Notes under the pieces: generated by a model
Databases searched by the model: none
What the model saw: the letters and a program-made list of their open reading frames with translations, nothing else
Told to the model about the DNA's origin: nothing
Part shown: positions 26,680-35,397 of the stretch, piece by piece
Layout: the number at the start of each line of letters is the position of its first letter
Position numbering within the stretch: position 1 is the stretch's first letter
Source of the DNA: Brachybacterium phenoliresistens
GTDB taxonomy: Bacteria; Actinomycetota; Actinomycetes; Actinomycetales; Dermabacteraceae
NCBI RefSeq assembly: GCF_000576425.1
Contig: NZ_KK069988.1
Location: 167,976-231,975 of the forward strand
Direction: 5' to 3'
DNA: 64,000 nucleotides
Position numbers and translations under genes: made by a program

Positions 26680-27033
26680 TCAGTGCGCGGCGTGGTACGC
26701 GTCCTCGATCTTCTGCGGGATGCGGCCGCGATCGCCGATCTCGTGCCCCTGCTCGCGGGCCCAGCGGCGGATCGCCCCGACCTGCTCGGCGTCCCGGCGC
26801 GGCGTGCGCGAGGGGTCCAGGGGACCCGGATCCTCGCCCCGGGCGCGCAGGCGCTGCGCGGAGACACGACGTGCTCCCGTGACCCACGGGGCGAAGGCGG
26901 CACGCAGCTGGGCCGCGTTGTCGGAGCTCAGATCGATCTCGAAGGCCGCTCCGTCGAGGGAGAAGGTGACCGTCTCCGCAGCGGGGCTGCCATCGAGGTC
27001 GTCCTGGACCTCCACTGTCGTGCGTCGCGCCAT
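26680..27033 (-). CDS. lsr2: Lsr2 family nucleoid-associated xenogeneic silencer
   Basis: The 117 residues match Lsr2. An N-terminal beta-hairpin dimerisation domain ([24 protein letters not shown]) is followed by the C-terminal AT-binding domain [27 protein letters not shown], with the RGR core that inserts in the minor groove. It binds AT-rich DNA and silences horizontally acquired genes. A TAGGCT -10 (27066-27071) gives a leader of about 25 nt with an AAGGA ribosome-binding site. Confidence 0.95.
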   Translation of the reverse strand: MARRTTVEVQDDLDGSPAAETVTFSLDGAAFEIDLSSDNAAQLRAAFAPWVTGARRVSAQRLRARGEDPGPLDPSRTPRRDAEQVGAIRRWAREQGHEIGDRGRIPQKIEDAYHAAH

Positions 27034-27120
27034 GGGGACACGTCCTTCCGTCTGATGGTGTGCTCAGCCTATGCGGGCCCCGGGCGACCGGGTCGCTGCG
27101 ACGCGCGGCAGGCGGCGCCG

Positions 27121-28110
27121 TCACCGGCCGTTCGCGAGCGCCTCGCCGAGCGGGGTGCGGGCGTGCAGCACGCTCTGCCCGCTGCGACGGCTGTCCACCA
27201 GCCCGGCCTCCCGCAGCACGTGGAGATGATGGGAGGCGGTGGAGATCGCCAGATCGGCCAGCGCCGCGCACTCCGTCGTCGTCAGGGGCTGCTGCAGCTC
27301 GAGGATCAGCTGCGCTCGGGCTCGGCCCAGCAGGGCGCTCAGCGCCTCGAGGGCGGCCCCGTCGTCGCGGTACCAGGTCTCGGTGAACCCGTGTGCCGGA
27401 TAGAAGATCGTCGGCTGGGCGGGGCGCTGGGTGAGCACCGAGCAGCCGCGGCCCGAGTGCATCACCGAGGGCACCAGCACCAGTCCGGTGCCGCCGCAGT
27501 CCACGACCTCCTCGTGCAGGCGCATGCGCACGCTCACCGTGCCGTCGGCCCAGGTCACGCTCGAGTGGAGGGTGCTGGCCATCTCGCCGAGGCCGCGCTC
27601 GCCGATGCGCCGCACCCGCACGCCGATGTCGGCGCGCAGCAGGCGCAGCATCTGCGGCCACACCGGGGCCAGCAGCGCCTCCCACGCCTCCTCCCAGGCT
27701 GCCGCGATCCGCGCGCGGGCCCGCGGCGGGTCCTCGCGCAGCGCCCGGATCTCCTCATGGCGCACGCCCGTGGAGCGGTCCAGCATCTTCGCCAGGTCGA
27801 TCCGCAGCAGCTCGTCGGGCACCTCGCGAAGCCGGGCGAGCTCGTCGTCCGGGGTCATGTCCCCGGAGGGGGTCGAGGTGAGGAAGTCGGGCATGTAGCC
27901 GTCGATGCCGCTGATCACGGCGATGAGGCGCAGAGCCTCCTGCGGTCGGTGCTCCTCGAGGCTGCGGAACCATCCCCACTGCAGCGGCACCGTCTGCGGG
28001 CGCAGCAGGACGCGCACCGCGTGCACGAGCTCGTGCCCGGGAGAGATCCCGAAGCGGACGGCGGAGACGTCGCCGGGGGCCAGGTGGAACTCCACGACCT
28101 TTCGATCCAC
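27121..28110 (-). CDS. ArsR-type regulator with DUF5937 N-terminal domain
   Basis: The 329 residues start with the DUF5937-type pattern VEFHLAPGDVSAVRFGISPGHELVHAVRVLL and end with an ArsR winged helix (ECAALADLAISTASHHLHVLREAGLV). The DNA-binding domain is therefore C-terminal. GTG at 28110 is 6 nt after a TACGAT -10 box (28117-28122) and is likely a leaderless start; GTG at 28095 is an alternative. It is divergent from the cupin gene and lies upstream of lsr2 on the same strand. Its ligand is unknown. Confidence 0.83.
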   Translation of the reverse strand: MDRKVVEFHLAPGDVSAVRFGISPGHELVHAVRVLLRPQTVPLQWGWFRSLEEHRPQEALRLIAVISGIDGYMPDFLTSTPSGDMTPDDELARLREVPDELLRIDLAKMLDRSTGVRHEEIRALREDPPRARARIAAAWEEAWEALLAPVWPQMLRLLRADIGVRVRRIGERGLGEMASTLHSSVTWADGTVSVRMRLHEEVVDCGGTGLVLVPSVMHSGRGCSVLTQRPAQPTIFYPAHGFTETWYRDDGAALEALSALLGRARAQLILELQQPLTTTECAALADLAISTASHHLHVLREAGLVDSRRSGQSVLHARTPLGEALANGR

Positions 28111-28194
28111 GTCGAAATCGTAGCGGCGCCGGCCCGGACGGGGCGAAGGTGGAGGCACGTCGCAGGAGGCAGCACCGAGGAAGGACCCGCCGCC

Positions 28195-28560
28195 ATGAAC
28201 ACCGTCGCCCCCACGCCCACCGGCCCGATCCCCGCCGAGGAGATCCGCATCCCCGGCTCCGAGGTGCTGCGCTTCGAGGGCGCCGGTCACGGATCCGGCG
28301 TCTCCTTCTTCCTGGTGGCCACGCCTCCGGGGAAGGGGCCCGCGCTGCACCGCCACCCCTACGACGAGACCTTCCACGTCCTCGAGGGCGAGGCGAGCAT
28401 CGTCATCGGGGACCGGACCCTCACCGCCCGCCCCGGCGACACCGCCGTGGTCCCGCCGCAGACGTGGCATCGCTTCACCTGCACCGGGCCCGGCGTGCTG
28501 CGGATGGTGTGCATCCACGCCTCGCCGGTGATGATCCAGGAGTACGCCGAGGAGTCCTGA
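28195..28560 (+). CDS. Cupin domain protein
   Basis: The 121-residue single-domain cupin has motif 1 HRHPYDETFHVLEGE (His52, His54, Glu58, His61-like metal ligands) and motif 2 PGDTAVVPPQTWHRF. The set of ligands is complete, so a metal is probably bound. It may be a small dioxygenase, isomerase or sensor. It is divergent from the DUF5937 regulator and is followed 71 nt later by a YciI gene, with which it may form an operon. Confidence 0.88.
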   Translation: MNTVAPTPTGPIPAEEIRIPGSEVLRFEGAGHGSGVSFFLVATPPGKGPALHRHPYDETFHVLEGEASIVIGDRTLTARPGDTAVVPPQTWHRFTCTGPGVLRMVCIHASPVMIQEYAEES

Positions 28561-28631
28561 ACCGCCGCCCGCCGCCCGACGCCCCACCGATCCCGCCCGC
28601 ACCGTCCCACCCGTCCCAGGAGAGCAGAGCC

Positions 28632-29009
28632 ATGACCCAGTACTTCCTGACCCTTCCGCACGACGCGGCCGAGGAGCCGACGATGGAGTCCATGCAGGAG
28701 ATGGACCCCGCCGAGATGGAAGCTGTCTTCGCCGCCGTCGGCGCCTTCAACGACGCCCTGGTGAAGGCCGGTGCCTTCGTCACCGCCGGCGGGCTGCATC
28801 CGCCCTCGACCGCGGTCACCGTCGACGGCACGGGGGAGACGCCCCGACGCGTGCCCGGCCCCTTCGTCCAGGCGGCCGAGTACGTCGGCGGCTTCTGGAT
28901 CATCGAGGCCGAGGACGAGGAGAAGGCCCTGACCTGGGCCGAGCAGATCGCCTCGGCGATGAGCGCACGGATCGAGGTCCGCGCGCTGCAGGAGGCGCCG
29001 CCGGAATGA
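28632..29009 (+). CDS. YciI family protein
   Basis: The 125-residue protein has the YCII ferredoxin-like fold: MTQYFLTL at the first strand, GAFVTAGGLHPPSTAVTV in the middle and EYVGGFWIIEAEDEEKALTWAEQIA at the end. Family members carry a His-Asp pair and are suspected dehydrochlorinases or stress proteins. It is the likely second gene after the cupin. Confidence 0.87.
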   Translation: MTQYFLTLPHDAAEEPTMESMQEMDPAEMEAVFAAVGAFNDALVKAGAFVTAGGLHPPSTAVTVDGTGETPRRVPGPFVQAAEYVGGFWIIEAEDEEKALTWAEQIASAMSARIEVRALQEAPPE

Positions 29010-29078
29010 CGCGCCATCAGGGCCCGGTCACGTCAGCTGCGCCCGGAGACTCCGCGCCCCGGGGCGCCGCATCGGGCG

Positions 29079-29498
29079 TCAGGCCTCGCGCTCGGCGGCG
29101 AGCCGATCGGCGACGATCCGTGCGAACTCCCGCGGGTCCACCGGTCGCTCGTGCCGGGGGAGCTTCTCCACCACCAGCAGGTAGGACTCGGTGACGAGGT
29201 CGTCCACGAGCTCCGGGTCCAGGTCCTCGCCGCCGCGCAGCGTGATCCAGTGCCGCTTGTTCATGTGATAGCCCGGAGTGATCGAAGCGAAGGCTCGACG
29301 CAGCGCCACGGAGTCCTCCGGCCGCGCCTTGAGCGTCGCGATCGGCTCCCCGGTCACGGCGGTGGTCAGGAGGAAGACCTTCCCGCGGACCTTGTGCACG
29401 TCCCAGTCCGCGCCGAAGGGGTTGTCCAACTGGGAGCTCGGGAGCTCCTGCGCCCGAGCCACCGCCCTGCGCACCACCGCATCGCCGTCCATGGGCAC
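29079..29498 (-). CDS. MmcQ/YjbR family protein
   Basis: The 139 residues have the CyaY/YjbR fold pattern: KVRGKVFLLTT, PIATLKARPEDSVALRRAF, SITPGYHMNKRHWITLRGGEDLD and a C-terminal helix VTESYLLVVEKLP. The family is described as DNA-binding on structural grounds only. Either Met1 or Met3 can be the start. It converges on the YciI gene and follows the histidine kinase gene on the same strand after 49 nt. Confidence 0.87.
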   Translation of the reverse strand: MPMDGDAVVRRAVARAQELPSSQLDNPFGADWDVHKVRGKVFLLTTAVTGEPIATLKARPEDSVALRRAFASITPGYHMNKRHWITLRGGEDLDPELVDDLVTESYLLVVEKLPRHERPVDPREFARIVADRLAAEREA

Positions 29499-29547
29499 GA
29501 CGGTACCCGCAGGCGACGACAGCTCGCCCCGGGCGGGCCGCGCCCTG

Positions 29548-30654
29548 TCAGCGGGCGCCGGGGAGGCGGATCTCGACCTCGAGCCCGCCCTCGCCCCGCG
29601 GATGCAGGGCGAGCTGCCCGTGGTGGGCGTCCACGATCGCGCGGACGATGGCGAGGCCCAGCCCGACGCCGCCGGCGCCGTCCGGGGATCGGGTGCGCCC
29701 GGAGCCGCGATGGAACGGCTCGAGCAGCTGATCGGCGGTGTCCGGATCCACCGGCGCCCCGGAGTTCGCGACCCGCAGCAGCGCGTCGGAGCCCTGGGCG
29801 GCGGTGCGGACCTCGACCCATCCTCCGGCGGGCAGGTTGTGGACGATGCCGTTGTGGACGAGGTTCGCCACCAGCTGGCCCAGTAGCGCCTCGGAGCCCT
29901 GCGCCGGGGCGACGCCGCCGAGGATGCGCAGCTCCACGCCCCGGGCCTCCGCCATCGGCAGCAGCGTCTCGGCCGCCTCCTCCGCGCACAGGGAGAGGTC
30001 CACCGCGGTCTGCGCGAAGACCCCGCCCTCCGCGCGGCTGAGCAGCAGCAGCGCCTCGGTGAGGTCGACGGCCCGCGTGGTCACTGCCGCCAGCCGCTCC
30101 AGGACCTGACGGAGATCGGCCTCCGGGTCGGAGCGGGCGACCTCGATCAGCGCCCGGGAGGCGGCCAGCGGCGTGCGCAGCTCGTGCGAGGCATTCGCGG
30201 CGAAGCGCCGCTGCTCCTCCACCTGGCTCTGGATCCGCGCGAGCATGGCGTCGAAGGAATCGGCGAGCTCGCGGAACTCGTCCTGGCGCCCGGGCAGCGC
30301 GATCCGATGCGACAGCGATCCGGCGCCCGCCCGGCGCGTCGCCTCGGTGATGCGGTCCAGCGGAGCCAGCATCCGCCCGGCCAGCAGCCAGCCTCCGGCG
30401 AGGCCCACCACCAGCAGGAACGCCATCGCCCACGCCGCAGCGGGGAGGAAGGCGTCCTGCAGGTCGCCGCGGTCGGGGACGAAGCCGCTGCGCATCGGGA
30501 TCGGACCCCGGGGGACGTACCGCAGCAGGAACAGGCCCACCACCGCCAGCAGCAGGCTGCCGGCCACCACGAGGAATCCCGCATAGCTGAGGGTCAGGCG
30601 CCAGCGGACGCTGAGCCCGCGCCGTCGCCGCGGCCGGGACGCCGGTGCGCTCAT
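29548..30654 (-). CDS. Two-component sensor histidine kinase
   Basis: The 368-residue protein has an N-terminal membrane segment (about 20-45), a short extracytoplasmic loop of some 25 residues, and a second segment (about 72-92). A HAMP linker and the dimerisation helix with NASHELRTPL (phosphorylated His near 156) follow. The N box VANLVHNGIVHN and G box GGVGLGLAIV complete the kinase. Its ATG overlaps the response regulator stop (ATGA). The short sensor loop resembles VanS- or CutS-type intramembrane sensors. A divergent D,D-carboxypeptidase suggests a cell-wall signal. Confidence 0.95.
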   Translation of the reverse strand: MSAPASRPRRRRGLSVRWRLTLSYAGFLVVAGSLLLAVVGLFLLRYVPRGPIPMRSGFVPDRGDLQDAFLPAAAWAMAFLLVVGLAGGWLLAGRMLAPLDRITEATRRAGAGSLSHRIALPGRQDEFRELADSFDAMLARIQSQVEEQRRFAANASHELRTPLAASRALIEVARSDPEADLRQVLERLAAVTTRAVDLTEALLLLSRAEGGVFAQTAVDLSLCAEEAAETLLPMAEARGVELRILGGVAPAQGSEALLGQLVANLVHNGIVHNLPAGGWVEVRTAAQGSDALLRVANSGAPVDPDTADQLLEPFHRGSGRTRSPDGAGGVGLGLAIVRAIVDAHHGQLALHPRGEGGLEVEIRLPGAR

Positions 30655-31310
30655 CCGTCGATCCGATAGCCGACGCCGGGGACCGTCGCGATCACCCACG
30701 GCTCGCCCAGCCGCTTGCGCAGGGCCGAGACCGTGATCCGCACGGCGTTGGTGAAGGGGTCGGCGTTCTCGTCCCAGGCCCGGGCCAGCAGCTCCTCCGC
30801 GCTGACCACGCCGCCCTCGGCGGCGACCAGCACCTCCAGCACCGCGAACTGCTTGCGGGTCAGCGCCACGTACCGGCCCTCCCGGAACACCTCCCGGCGG
30901 AACGGGTCCAGGCGCAGTCCCGCGATCTCCACCACCGGCGGCCGATGCCGCTCTGCCCGCCGCGCCAGCGCCCGCAGCCGCAGCACCAGCTCCCGCATCG
31001 CGAAGGGCTTGGTGAGATAGTCATCGGCCCCGAGCTCGAAGCCCGATGCCTTGTCGTCGAGATGGTCCGCCGCGGTGAGCATCAGCACGAGCGGCCCCGT
31101 GCCCCCGGCGACGATGCGCCGGGCGACCTCGTCGCCGGAGGGCCCGGGGACGTCGCGATCCAGGATCGCCACGTCGTAGTCATGGAGGTCCAGCAGCTCC
31201 AGGGCGCTGTCCCCGTCCCCGGCGACATCGGCCGCGATCGCCTCCAGGCGCAGCCCGTCCCGGACCGCCTCGGCCAGGTCCGGCTCGTCCTCCAGGATCA
31301 GCACGCGCAT
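30651..31310 (-). CDS. OmpR/PhoB-type response regulator
   Basis: The 219 residues have a receiver domain (phosphoacceptor Asp51 in AILDRD, Lys in YLTKPF) and a winged-helix effector domain (RKQFAVLEVL, NAVRITVSALRKRL, TVPGVGYRI). It is the first gene of the operon with the kinase. The ATG is 6 nt after a TAGGCT -10 box (31317-31322), so the transcript is leaderless. It probably regulates itself and the divergent VanY-like gene. Confidence 0.96.
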   Translation of the reverse strand: MRVLILEDEPDLAEAVRDGLRLEAIAADVAGDGDSALELLDLHDYDVAILDRDVPGPSGDEVARRIVAGGTGPLVLMLTAADHLDDKASGFELGADDYLTKPFAMRELVLRLRALARRAERHRPPVVEIAGLRLDPFRREVFREGRYVALTRKQFAVLEVLVAAEGGVVSAEELLARAWDENADPFTNAVRITVSALRKRLGEPWVIATVPGVGYRIDG

Positions 31311-31316
31311 GGGCCG

Positions 31317-31363
31317 AGCCTACGACCTGTCGCATATCGTGCGCGTATCGCCGGCGGCATACG
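31317..31363. promoter_or_regulatory. Candidate response-regulator sites in the divergent promoter
   Basis: GCATATCG (31332-31339) and GCGTATCG (31343-31350) are direct repeats 11 bp apart, and a third related element GGCATACG follows at 31356-31363. One-turn spacing is typical of OmpR-type binding sites. The TAGGCT -10 of the regulator gene is next to them at 31317-31322. Confidence 0.5.
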
Positions 31364-31388
31364 CCCCGGCAACACGCCGCGGCGTGCC

Positions 31389-32132
31389 ATGGAGGCCATG
31401 ACCACGAGAACCGGCCCCGCCGCGACCCCCGTCCCGACCCCCGGCGCGCGCACCGCCGCGGCCGCTCCCGCGCGCACCGCCCGCTCCGCCCGCACCGGCC
31501 GCTTCGCCCGCACCGGCAGCTCCGCCCGCCGGACGCTGCGCCCCCGGATCGTGTCCGCGGTGCTGCTCGCCATCGCCCTGCTGGGCGCCGCGACCTTCGC
31601 CCTCACCTGCCTGCTGGCGCTCGCGCCCGGCGGGCCGTCCCGGAGCGGGCTCCTGCCGGGGGACGGCGGGCGCGCAGGGGTCGAGGACGGCGCGATCCGA
31701 GGCGAGGTCTCGGTGTTCGACGAGGACGTCCCCGCCGTCGCGAAGCTCGACCCGGATCTCCGCGCGGCGGTGCAGGAGGCGGCCCGGGACGCCGAGGAGG
31801 ACGGGATCGTCTTCGTCGTGAACAGCGGCTGGCGCTCCCCGCGGTACCAGGAGCAGCTGCTCGAGGACGCGATCGCCGAGCACGGCTCCCGCGAGGAGGC
31901 GGCGCGCTGGGTCGCGACGCCGGAGACGTCCTCGCACGTCAGCGGCGAGGCGATCGACATCGGCTCCTACGACGCCGCGCAGTGGCTGATGGACCACGGC
32001 GAGCGCTACGACCTGTGCCAGACCTACGAGAACGAGACCTGGCACTACGAGCTGCGGCTCGGGGCCTCCCGCGACGGCTGCCCCGCGCCGTACCGGGACC
32101 CGACCCAGGACCCGCGGCTGCAGGTCGGGTAG
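31389..32132 (+). CDS. VanY-like D-alanyl-D-alanine carboxypeptidase (M15B)
   Basis: Of 247 residues the first 55 are Arg/Ala/Thr-rich and cytoplasmic, and one membrane segment (about 57-80) anchors the catalytic domain outside. That domain has SGWRSPRYQEQLL, the zinc motif SSHVSGEAIDIG (SxHxxGxAxD) and the WHYEL histidine, all intact. The enzyme trims terminal D-Ala from peptidoglycan pentapeptides. It is divergent from a two-component system, as vanY is from vanRS in some clusters, but vanHAX genes are absent. ATG 31389 or 31398 may be the start. Confidence 0.88.
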   Translation: MEAMTTRTGPAATPVPTPGARTAAAAPARTARSARTGRFARTGSSARRTLRPRIVSAVLLAIALLGAATFALTCLLALAPGGPSRSGLLPGDGGRAGVEDGAIRGEVSVFDEDVPAVAKLDPDLRAAVQEAARDAEEDGIVFVVNSGWRSPRYQEQLLEDAIAEHGSREEAARWVATPETSSHVSGEAIDIGSYDAAQWLMDHGERYDLCQTYENETWHYELRLGASRDGCPAPYRDPTQDPRLQVG

Positions 32133-32207
32133 GGGCGCCCGCCGACCCGAGCGCCCGGAGAGACCCGGATCACACCTCGCGGCTCCCGGGCGCCGGCCCG
32201 TCCCGCG

Positions 32208-32233
32208 TATGATCACTCGACATAACAAGTTGT
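32208..32233 (+). promoter_or_regulatory. Promoter and operator of the PTS operon regulator
   Basis: TATGAT (32208-32213) is a near-consensus -10 box. Just beyond the expected transcription start is the palindrome AACAAGTTGT (32224-32233), an AT-rich GntR-like operator. A strong ribosome-binding site GAAGGAGG precedes the ATG at 32274. Confidence 0.55.
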
Positions 32234-32273
32234 CCTACCCGGGGGCATCGCGCGGCCGACGAAGGAGGCGCCC

Positions 32274-33035
32274 ATGTCAGAGCCGACATCGCTGCGGGGC
32301 GTCATCGTCCCCAAGTACCAGCGGGTGCGCGAGGCGCTGCGCGCGGACATCTCCCGGGCCGCGGCCGGCACCCTGATCCCCTCGGAGCACGAGCTCTGCG
32401 CGATCCACGGCGTCAGCCGCATCACCGTGCGCCGCGCCATCGACGACCTGATCCGGGACGGGCTCCTCACCCGGCTGCACGGTCGCGGGACGGTCGTCGC
32501 GGAGGCCCCCGGGCCGGCGACCACAGCCGCCCCGCGCGGCGGGGAGCAGATGGACCTGCGCGGCTTCCACCGCCAGATGACCGCCGAGGGGCACCGCGTC
32601 ACCTCGCGCGTCATCGCCCAGGGACTCGTGCTCGCCCCGCCCGGGATCGCCGCCGCGCTGGGGCTCGAGCCCGGATCGCAGCTGGTGAGGATCGACCGCC
32701 TGCGCTCGGTGGACGGAACCCTCGACCACCTGACCTGCGCATGGCTCGATGCCGAACGGTTCGCCGATCTCGTCGACCAGGACTTCTCCGACCAGTCCCT
32801 GTACGAGTACCTCGAGGTGTGCCACGGGATCTCCATGCGGCGCAGCGACGTGACGGTCGGCCTGCGCCGGCCCAGCGGGGACGAGGCCGAGCGCCTCGGC
32901 ATCGCCCCCGACGCGCTGCGTCTGTGCACGACCTCGACCACCTACGACCCCGGCGGCCGCCCGCGCCTGCACGGCACCACCCTCTACGCGAGCGAGACGG
33001 CGCTGGCGCGGTTCTCGGTCGTCTCCGCCACCTGA
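32274..33035 (+). CDS. GntR family regulator, HutC/UTRA type
   Basis: The 253 residues comprise a winged helix (12-80: YQRVREALRADISRAAAGTLIPSEHELCAIHGVSRITVRRAI) and a UTRA ligand-binding domain (95-250), which senses sugars or small effectors. It is the first gene of an operon with three PTS genes, 22 nt before the IIA gene. The palindrome AACAAGTTGT in its leader suggests autoregulation. Confidence 0.93.
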   Translation: MSEPTSLRGVIVPKYQRVREALRADISRAAAGTLIPSEHELCAIHGVSRITVRRAIDDLIRDGLLTRLHGRGTVVAEAPGPATTAAPRGGEQMDLRGFHRQMTAEGHRVTSRVIAQGLVLAPPGIAAALGLEPGSQLVRIDRLRSVDGTLDHLTCAWLDAERFADLVDQDFSDQSLYEYLEVCHGISMRRSDVTVGLRRPSGDEAERLGIAPDALRLCTTSTTYDPGGRPRLHGTTLYASETALARFSVVSAT

Positions 33036-33057
33036 CAGAACGGAAAGCAGCCCCCTC

Positions 33058-33504
33058 ATGCTCGACGACACCCTCCGCGAGGACCGGGTCCTCTTCGCCT
33101 CCCACGACTCCTGGCGCACGGCCGTCGAGGCCGCCGCCGCGCCCCTGCTCGAGGACGGATCGATCACCCCCGGCTACCTCGAGCAGGTCCTGACGAACAT
33201 CGCCGCCCCGGGCGGGACGTACATGGACCTCGGCTTCGGCATCGCCCTGGCGCATGCCCGCCCCGAGGCCGGGGTGCACGCCACCGGCCTGAGCCTGCTG
33301 GTGCTGCCGGAGCCGGTCGCGCTCGCCGACGACCCGGCCCACCCCGTCTCGCTCGTCTTCGTCCTCGCCGCCACCGACGGCGAGGAGCATCGCGCGGTCA
33401 TGGCGCAGCTGGCTCGGCTGCTCGTGAACGCGACCGCCCGCGCGGAGCTCGCCGCGGCCCGCACCTACCAGGACGTCCGCGGCGCCATCGCGCACGCGGC
33501 CTGA
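33058..33504 (+). CDS. PTS IIA component, ascorbate/mannitol type
   Basis: The 148-residue protein matches EIIA of the Ula (Sga) class. The phosphorylated histidine is His66 in GTYMDLGFGIALAHARP. It takes phosphate from HPr and passes it to the IIB protein. It is followed by IIB and IIC genes with gaps of about 45 nt. Confidence 0.92.
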   Translation: MLDDTLREDRVLFASHDSWRTAVEAAAAPLLEDGSITPGYLEQVLTNIAAPGGTYMDLGFGIALAHARPEAGVHATGLSLLVLPEPVALADDPAHPVSLVFVLAATDGEEHRAVMAQLARLLVNATARAELAAARTYQDVRGAIAHAA

Positions 33505-33548
33505 CCAGGACCTTCCCTCACCACACCCCGACGAACCAGGAGAGAACG

Positions 33549-33839
33549 ATGAAATTCATGGCGATGTGCAGCTCCGGCCTCGGCAGCTCCTTCATGGTCC
33601 ACATGAACATCGACAGCGCACTGTCCAGCATCGGCGCCACCGGCGTCGAGGTCGACCACGCCGACCTCGGCTCCGCCGCCCCGGCCGACGCCGACGTCTT
33701 CTTCGTGGGCAAGGACCTCGAGAACTCCGTGGGCGAGTTCGGCGACGTCGTGATCCTCGAGTCGATCATCGACCAGGACGAGCTGGTGGCGAAGGTCCGA
33801 GAGGCCTGCCAGCGCCACGGGATCCCCACCAGCGCCTGA
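33549..33839 (+). CDS. PTS IIB component, ascorbate type
   Basis: The 96 residues form a single IIB domain with the phosphorylated Cys7 in MCSSGLGSSFMV, as in UlaB. It relays phosphate to the sugar bound by the membrane IIC protein. AGGAGAG precedes the ATG. Confidence 0.94.
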   Translation: MKFMAMCSSGLGSSFMVHMNIDSALSSIGATGVEVDHADLGSAAPADADVFFVGKDLENSVGEFGDVVILESIIDQDELVAKVREACQRHGIPTSA

Positions 33840-33885
33840 GCGCCGCCCTCCGCCCCCTTTCACCGTCGAAAGCGAAACCTCCCTG

Positions 33886-35271
33886 ATGAATGCCTTCCTG
33901 GACGTCCTCGTCCAGATCCTGTCCCAGCCCTCGATCCTCGTCGCGCTCATCGCCCTGGTCGGCCTGCTCCTGCAGCGCAAGGCCGCCGCGGATCTCATGA
34001 AGGGCACCGTGAAGACCTTCGTGGGCTTCCTCGTGCTCTCCGCGGGCGCCGGCGTCGTCGTCGCCTCCCTGGACCCCTTCGGCCGCATGTTCTCCGAGGT
34101 GTTCGGGGTCCAGGGGGTCGTGCCGAACAACGAGGCGATCGTCGGCCCCGTGCTCCAGGAGTACGGGACCGTCGCGGCGCTGATCTTCTTCTTCGGCATG
34201 ATCCTGAACGTCGTCCTGGCCCGCCTGACGCGGTTCAAGTACATCTACCTCTCCGGGCACGTCGCCCTGTACCAGTCCGCGATGATCGCCGTGATCCTCA
34301 TGGTCGCCGGGTTCAGCCCCGTCGCGGCGGTGATCTGGGGCTCGATCGCCGAGGCCGTGATCACGACCGTCTCGCCGGCCGTCGTCCAGCCGTTCATGCG
34401 CAGGGTGACCGGCAACGACAAGGTCGCCCTGGGGCACACCGGCGGCTTCGGCATCGCCCTGTCCGGTCTGGTCGCCAAGGCCACCGGCGGCGACCCGGAG
34501 AAGTCCACCGAGAAGCTGAGCGTGCCCCGGTCCCTGGGCTTCGTGCGCGACTCGACCATCGTCGTCGCGCTCTCCATGGGCCTGATCTTCGTGGTCGTCG
34601 CCCTGGTCGCCGGTCCGGCGTACGTGCAGGCGGAGATCTCCGACGGGCAGAACTACCTGCTGTGGGCGGTCATGTCCGCCGGCCAGTTCGCGGCGGGCGT
34701 GTTCATCATCCTCGCCGGCGTGCGCGTGATCCTCGCCGAGATCGTCCCCGCCTTCAAGGGGATCTCCGAGAAGGTCGTCCCGAACGCGAAGCCCGCCCTG
34801 GACGTGCCGATCACCTTCACCTTCGCCCCCAACGCCGTGATGGTCGGGTTCTTCTCCTCGCTGGTCGCGGGCATCCTCGGCATGGCCGTGATGGGCTTCG
34901 CCGGCAGCGCCGTGATCATCCCCGGCATCGTCGCCCACTTCATGACCGGCGGCGCCTCCGGCGTCATCGGCAACGCCGTGGGCGGGCGGCGCGGCGCCGT
35001 GCTGGGCTCCTTCGCCAACGGCCTGCTGATCACCGTCGTCCCGCTGCTGCTCCTGCCGGTGCTCGGCGAGATCGGGACGGCGAACTCCACCTTCGGCGAC
35101 TCCGACTACGGCGTGATCGGCCTGTACCTGGGCTGGCTGGGCATGGCCGGCGGGCAGCTGCTGATCGTCGCGGGGATCGTGGCCGCGGTCCTCGCCCTGT
35201 TCGGCGCCAGCGCGATCATGGGACGCCGTCAGCAGCGTCGTGCGGCGGAGGCGGAGACCGTCGCGGTCTGA
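33886..35271 (+). CDS. ulaA: PTS IIC component, UlaA-like ascorbate permease
   Basis: The 461-residue protein has about 11 membrane segments and strong UlaA/SgaT features: VGLLLQRKAAADLMKGTVKTFVGFLVL, GHVALYQSAMIAV, HTGGFGIALSGLV and ALDVPITFTFAPNAVMVGF. It transports and phosphorylates its sugar together with the IIA and IIB proteins. Genes for ascorbate-6-phosphate catabolism (lactonase, decarboxylase, epimerases) are not nearby, so the true substrate may be another sugar acid or pentitol. Confidence 0.93.
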   Translation: MNAFLDVLVQILSQPSILVALIALVGLLLQRKAAADLMKGTVKTFVGFLVLSAGAGVVVASLDPFGRMFSEVFGVQGVVPNNEAIVGPVLQEYGTVAALIFFFGMILNVVLARLTRFKYIYLSGHVALYQSAMIAVILMVAGFSPVAAVIWGSIAEAVITTVSPAVVQPFMRRVTGNDKVALGHTGGFGIALSGLVAKATGGDPEKSTEKLSVPRSLGFVRDSTIVVALSMGLIFVVVALVAGPAYVQAEISDGQNYLLWAVMSAGQFAAGVFIILAGVRVILAEIVPAFKGISEKVVPNAKPALDVPITFTFAPNAVMVGFFSSLVAGILGMAVMGFAGSAVIIPGIVAHFMTGGASGVIGNAVGGRRGAVLGSFANGLLITVVPLLLLPVLGEIGTANSTFGDSDYGVIGLYLGWLGMAGGQLLIVAGIVAAVLALFGASAIMGRRQQRRAAEAETVAV

Positions 35272-35272
35272 G

Positions 35273-35345
35273 ACCCCGGACCCCCGCCGCACCGGGCACC
35301 ACGGCCCCGCATCTCGCCGATGCGGGGCCGTGGTGCGTCCGGGGT
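35273..35345 (+). terminator. Strong nested terminator of the PTS operon
   Basis: A perfect 18-bp stem (GCACCACGGCCCCGCATC, 35296-35313, loop TCGCC, 35319-35336) is enclosed by a second 9-bp stem ACCCCGGAC/GTCCGGGGT (35273-35281 with 35337-35345). It begins 2 nt after the ulaA-like stop. Immediately beyond it, two copies of CGGGGCGCCGGGGA (35354-35381) form a short tandem repeat. Confidence 0.88.
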
Positions 35346-35397
35346 CCCGGAGGCGGGGCGCCGGGGACGGGGCGCCGGGGAGGGCCGATGCGGCCGG

